Assembly: GCA_021018815.1 (NCBI GenBank)
Contig: JAITYX010000008.1
Coordinates: 7,438,001 to 7,502,000 of the forward strand
Source of the DNA: Talinum fruticosum
Taxonomy: Eukaryota; Streptophyta; Magnoliopsida; Caryophyllales; Talinaceae
Length of the DNA stretch: 64,000 nt
Direction: 5' to 3'
Under the pieces are notes generated by a model, which did not search any database, was not told the origin of the DNA, and saw nothing but the letters and a program-made list of their open reading frames with translations. A program made the position numbers and the translations under genes. Shown piece after piece: positions 60,938 through 64,000 of this stretch (its first letter is position 1; each line of letters opens with the position of its first letter).

Positions 60938-64000
<3,063 letters not shown>

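Overview
This window is nuclear DNA of a flowering plant. The evidence is short coding exons with GT..AG introns, a plastid-type ferrochelatase, a plant-type PP2C phosphatase, an intron-containing elongator tRNA-Met, and AT-rich intergenic DNA full of small transposon relics. No prokaryotic gene organisation is visible. I reconstructed eight protein-coding genes by joining exons so that splice sites, reading phase and family sequence agree. The genes are ordinary housekeeping genes and form no operon or obvious functional cluster.

Layout. 0.5-2.5 kb: PP2C phosphatase (minus). 3.4-12.7 kb: a hAT-like MITE, a duplicated segment in two diverged copies (about 3.94-5.33 and 8.74-10.15 kb), an orphan coding-like exon pair, an LTR-like relic, and the intact BRISC/BRCA1-A subunit gene BABAM1/MERIT40 (minus). 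12.8-15.9 kb: AT-rich repeats and a SINE relic. 16.0-22.5 kb: PITH-domain gene in nine exons (plus). 23-27.7 kb: tandem repeats, a SINE relic and exon-like tandem copies. 27.7-28.1 kb: DUF1764 protein gene. 29.2 kb: tRNA-Met(CAU). 29.8-34.3 kb: a 4.57-kb solo LTR bounded by a 5-bp target-site duplication. 34.5-39.0 kb: cytosolic ribulose-phosphate 3-epimerase (plus) with a 5-nt microexon. 39-43.8 kb: gene-poor AT-rich DNA. 44.2-50.3 kb: ferrochelatase of the FC1 type (plus). 51.0-57.9 kb: KH-domain RNA-binding protein with a prion-like tail (minus). 58-60.9 kb: repeats. 60.9 kb to the window end: last exon and a long intron of the complex I PSST subunit NDUFS7 (minus); its 5' exons lie outside the window.

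Main observations. (1) The RPE gene splits its Asp-Gly-His active-site segment over a 5-nt microexon that ordinary gene finders would miss. (2) Five single-base deficits break otherwise perfect reading frames in three neighbouring genes (RPE, ferrochelatase, and three times in the KH gene). At least two sit in C/G runs, while PP2C, BABAM1 and PITHD1 are clean. This looks more like consensus errors in the 34-58 kb part than three dead genes. (3) A large solo LTR carrying five tandem CACGTGAC-type modules sits about 170 bp upstream of RPE. (4) A MITE family built around a GTTCGTTTATGTTC-type minisatellite occurs three times. I found no convincing new biological system; the microexon, the solo LTR with its repeated modules and the orphan exon pair are the items most worth checking.
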